Origin: Hymenolepis diminuta
Taxonomy: Eukaryota > Platyhelminthes > Cestoda > Cyclophyllidea > Hymenolepididae
Assembly (NCBI GenBank): GCA_900708905.1
Contig: CAADRB010000004.1
Span: 111,143 to 175,142 of the forward strand
Length of the DNA: 64,000 bases
Direction of reading: 5' to 3'
Shown: piece by piece, positions 62,200-64,000 of the stretch
Layout of the letters: each line of letters begins with the position of its first letter
Numbering within the stretch: the first letter of the stretch is position 1
Translations under genes and position numbers: made by a program
The notes under the pieces: generated by a model
Told to the model about the DNA's origin: nothing
Databases searched by the model: none
Seen by the model: only the letters and a program-made list of their open reading frames with translations

Positions 62200-62580
62200 A
62201 AGGAGCCAAGTAAGTGATTGAAGTAGCTTTAATCCCAACAGTAAAGCTGCTCTAAGAGTTCGACCAAATTGGTTGTAGAAATCTCGTTTACTAAACGAAT
62301 GATCTTTCTAAAGGCTAACATAATGAGAAGGTCGAGAGTTGAGTTGGACAAATGTGTATTGGACAAACGCAGCGGAATGAAAGGGGGAGGAAGAAAGGAT
62401 TAGGGAAGAGAGCTAGGGCAATCAGGGTTGTGATAAACGGGCTTCATTGAGTTGCGTTAAGGGCGTTTACAGATTTTGCGCTATTTGTGAGCAACTGATA
62501 AAAATTCACACCGACAACCAGAACGCCCAGTGCGTATACATTACAAAGTTTAGTGCGCACCCTGCAAAGTCTAGCCGATC
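62200..62580 (+). repeat. purine-rich repeat R2, copy 6
   Basis: AGTAAAGCTGCTCTAAGAGT, GATCTTTCTAAAGGCTAACA, GAGAAGGTCGAGAGTTGAG, a GA-rich tail, then GGGCGTTTACAGATTTTGCG and GAGCAACTGAT aligned with copy 4. Confidence 0.55.
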
Positions 62581-62861
62581 TATCACTTTTCTTTCTTTCC
62601 ACTACAATATTGTAGGTCCAGGCTTTCAATGAGCACAAATAATTAAGCAATGCCAAAAATCATGGGAGATGAAGTGGAGGTAGAGCGGTGGTTGGTAGGT
62701 GTATGGGTAGATAGAGTAGATCGGCAGGTTGATTTGAAAAGGTGGAACTGTATAGCTCTCAGAACAATTACTCTTCAGTGTATTAAAACATTCGTTGGAA
62801 AAGGGATTGAATACATATACACTACATGTAAAATTGTGGGGATATAGTTTAGAACTGTGTA

Positions 62862-62887
62862 TATAACATAACATAACATAATAACAT
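62862..62887. repeat. ATAAC pentanucleotide repeat
   Basis: Four to five ATAAC units with one shortened unit, just after purine-rich repeat copy 6. Confidence 0.75.
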
Positions 62888-63549
62888 ATTGGCCGATTAG
62901 ATTGAAGTCAGCCGAAGAGTTCAATATAATGGACAGAATTAAATGTAGGCTGTGGAGATGGGTGTTTGTTGGTAGAGGTCAGCTAATTTTATTGATGCAA
63001 TCAGTAACAGTGTTTAATTCGAATTAATCAGTGTGCATGTTAAATCTGCGTTTTGACTGTGTTGATAGAATAGTCATTCTGTTAATGGATGAAGGAATAT
63101 ACATCCTATTTCCATTGGCATATACGCTATGAATAGCTAATGAACAATAAATTTTGATCGGGTTTATAGATCAAGTGGCTTAATGGCCCATGTCTATAAC
63201 TAGAAACAAACTCTCTCAGAGTGAAAATGTGAAACGCCTCTTCACAAATGCGGCACTTGCCAATCCTACATTTTTAGTAATTTATTGAAGAGAGATATGC
63301 CTGTTAATGCTAAATCCTCATTCTTCTTTTTTCTTCACTCTACTTTCCAGTAAAATAAATCATGCCAAACCTTCACTCTCCTCAATAGTATCAAACAAAT
63401 TTGGTTTTCTGTCACGTATGCGTTGGAATCTTAACTCATACTTTGACTGTTATATATGATCAGAATCAAATAGCAGTAGAGAGGTTGCATTAATTGATCA
63501 AATATGATCAGAAAGATAATATAATATGAGATTCCCTCAATCAAAAAAG

Positions 63550-63620
63550 CATTAGTAACCCTATTTCCCTGTCCAAGATGGACGTTAAAAAACGCTTCTC
63601 TTAGTGGGCTTGAGGCTATG
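63550..63620 (+). repeat. SINE-A tail fragment
   Basis: TCCAAGATGGACGTTAAAAA, ACGCTTCTC and GTGGGCTTGAGGCTATG match the SINE-A tail order. Confidence 0.4.
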
Positions 63621-63714
63621 TTTAGAACAACTGCAATTTCAGTATTAATCTATCTGGTAAAATAAATTGAGGGGTCTACTTTAGCAAGTTAAGTCCAGGA
63701 GGTGGTCTTTTTGT

Positions 63715-63945
63715 CAACAAAGTATCATTCATCCAGGCAGTAAAGCTATTTTAAGACTCCAACAATGTTAGGCTTGAGCTATCGTCTTACAAAATTGATA
63801 ATCTTCTTAAAGGCTAAAATGGTATAACAGCCTTCTCCAGAATCGGAAGACCAAGATGGGTTAGACCACGAGCGTATCGAAAAGTCATTGAGAAATGAAA
63901 GCGGTAGAGAGTAATAGGAAAGGCAAATAAGAAATAAGAGACCAG
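63715..63945 (+). repeat. purine-rich repeat R2, copy 7, cut by a mariner-like terminus
   Basis: AGGCAGTAAAGCTATTTTAA, ATCTTCTTAAAGGCTAAAAT, CAGCCTTCTCCAGAATCGGA, AGACCAAGATGGGTTAGA, then a GA-rich tail. The tail stops where the mariner-like end begins at about 63949, as if that element inserted here. Confidence 0.5.
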
Positions 63946-63948
63946 GAT

Positions 63949-64000
63949 AACACATGGGCTGAAAAGTCCCGGGCCTAACACATGGATGGCGCTAGTTTTA
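63949..64000 (+). mobile_element. 5' end of a mariner-like element (cut by window edge)
   Basis: ACACATGGGCTGAAAAGTCC, then CGGGCCTAACACATGGATGG and CGCTAG. The GCTGAAAAGTCCCGGGCC ... CATGGATGGCGC signature is that of mariner terminal repeats in many animals. It is preceded by a TA (the usual target) and sits in a purine-rich repeat. No transposase is inside the window. Confidence 0.6.

Overview
This is an AT-rich eukaryotic nuclear window. The best fit is a flatworm (Platyhelminthes), probably parasitic. Four protein-coding genes are readable, and all show spliceosomal GT-AG introns except one that is intronless. Some introns are only 31-41 nt and sit beside introns of 10-14 kb, and the small introns lie at the 5' end of the gene, a pattern described for flukes and tapeworms. 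The species cannot be named from the sequence. There is no bacterial or plasmid content and no CRISPR array.

Layout. 1-24,642 contains no gene I can support: it holds dispersed repeats, a decayed Gypsy-type gag relic (about 1,890-2,900, minus) and a tRNA-like relic. 24,643-41,708 (minus) is a complete eight-exon protein O-fucosyltransferase 2 gene (POFUT2), with exons 1-2 separated from exons 3-8 by a 14,357-bp intron full of repeats. 42,756-43,514 (plus) is an intronless BCCIP/Bcp1-family gene, divergent from POFUT2 across a 1,047-bp spacer. 45,941-47,130 (minus) is a complete five-exon UNC50 gene, convergent with BCCIP. 49,954 to beyond the right edge (plus) is a G protein-coupled receptor kinase of the GRK4/5/6 class: exons 1-8 are present, a 10,565-bp intron separates exons 7 and 8, and the rest of the kinase domain lies outside the window.

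The genes do not form a pathway. POFUT2 acts in the ER on thrombospondin repeats, UNC50 is a Golgi/ER membrane protein for receptor trafficking, GRK phosphorylates activated receptors, and BCCIP is a nuclear protein of ribosome biogenesis and genome maintenance. All are conserved single-function animal genes.

The rest is repeat landscape. By eye I aligned several families: a 330-390 bp terminal-inverted-repeat element with four copies (MITE), a tRNA-headed repeat whose five copies are all on the plus strand, a family with a purine-rich 3' half (at least seven copies), two further tRNA-like SINE families, and the first bases of a mariner-like element at the right edge. I found no evidence of a new multi-gene system. 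The points most worth checking are the KDEL-like C-terminus of POFUT2, the MITE and SINE families, the intron-size gradient, and the serine-rich loop insertion in UNC50.
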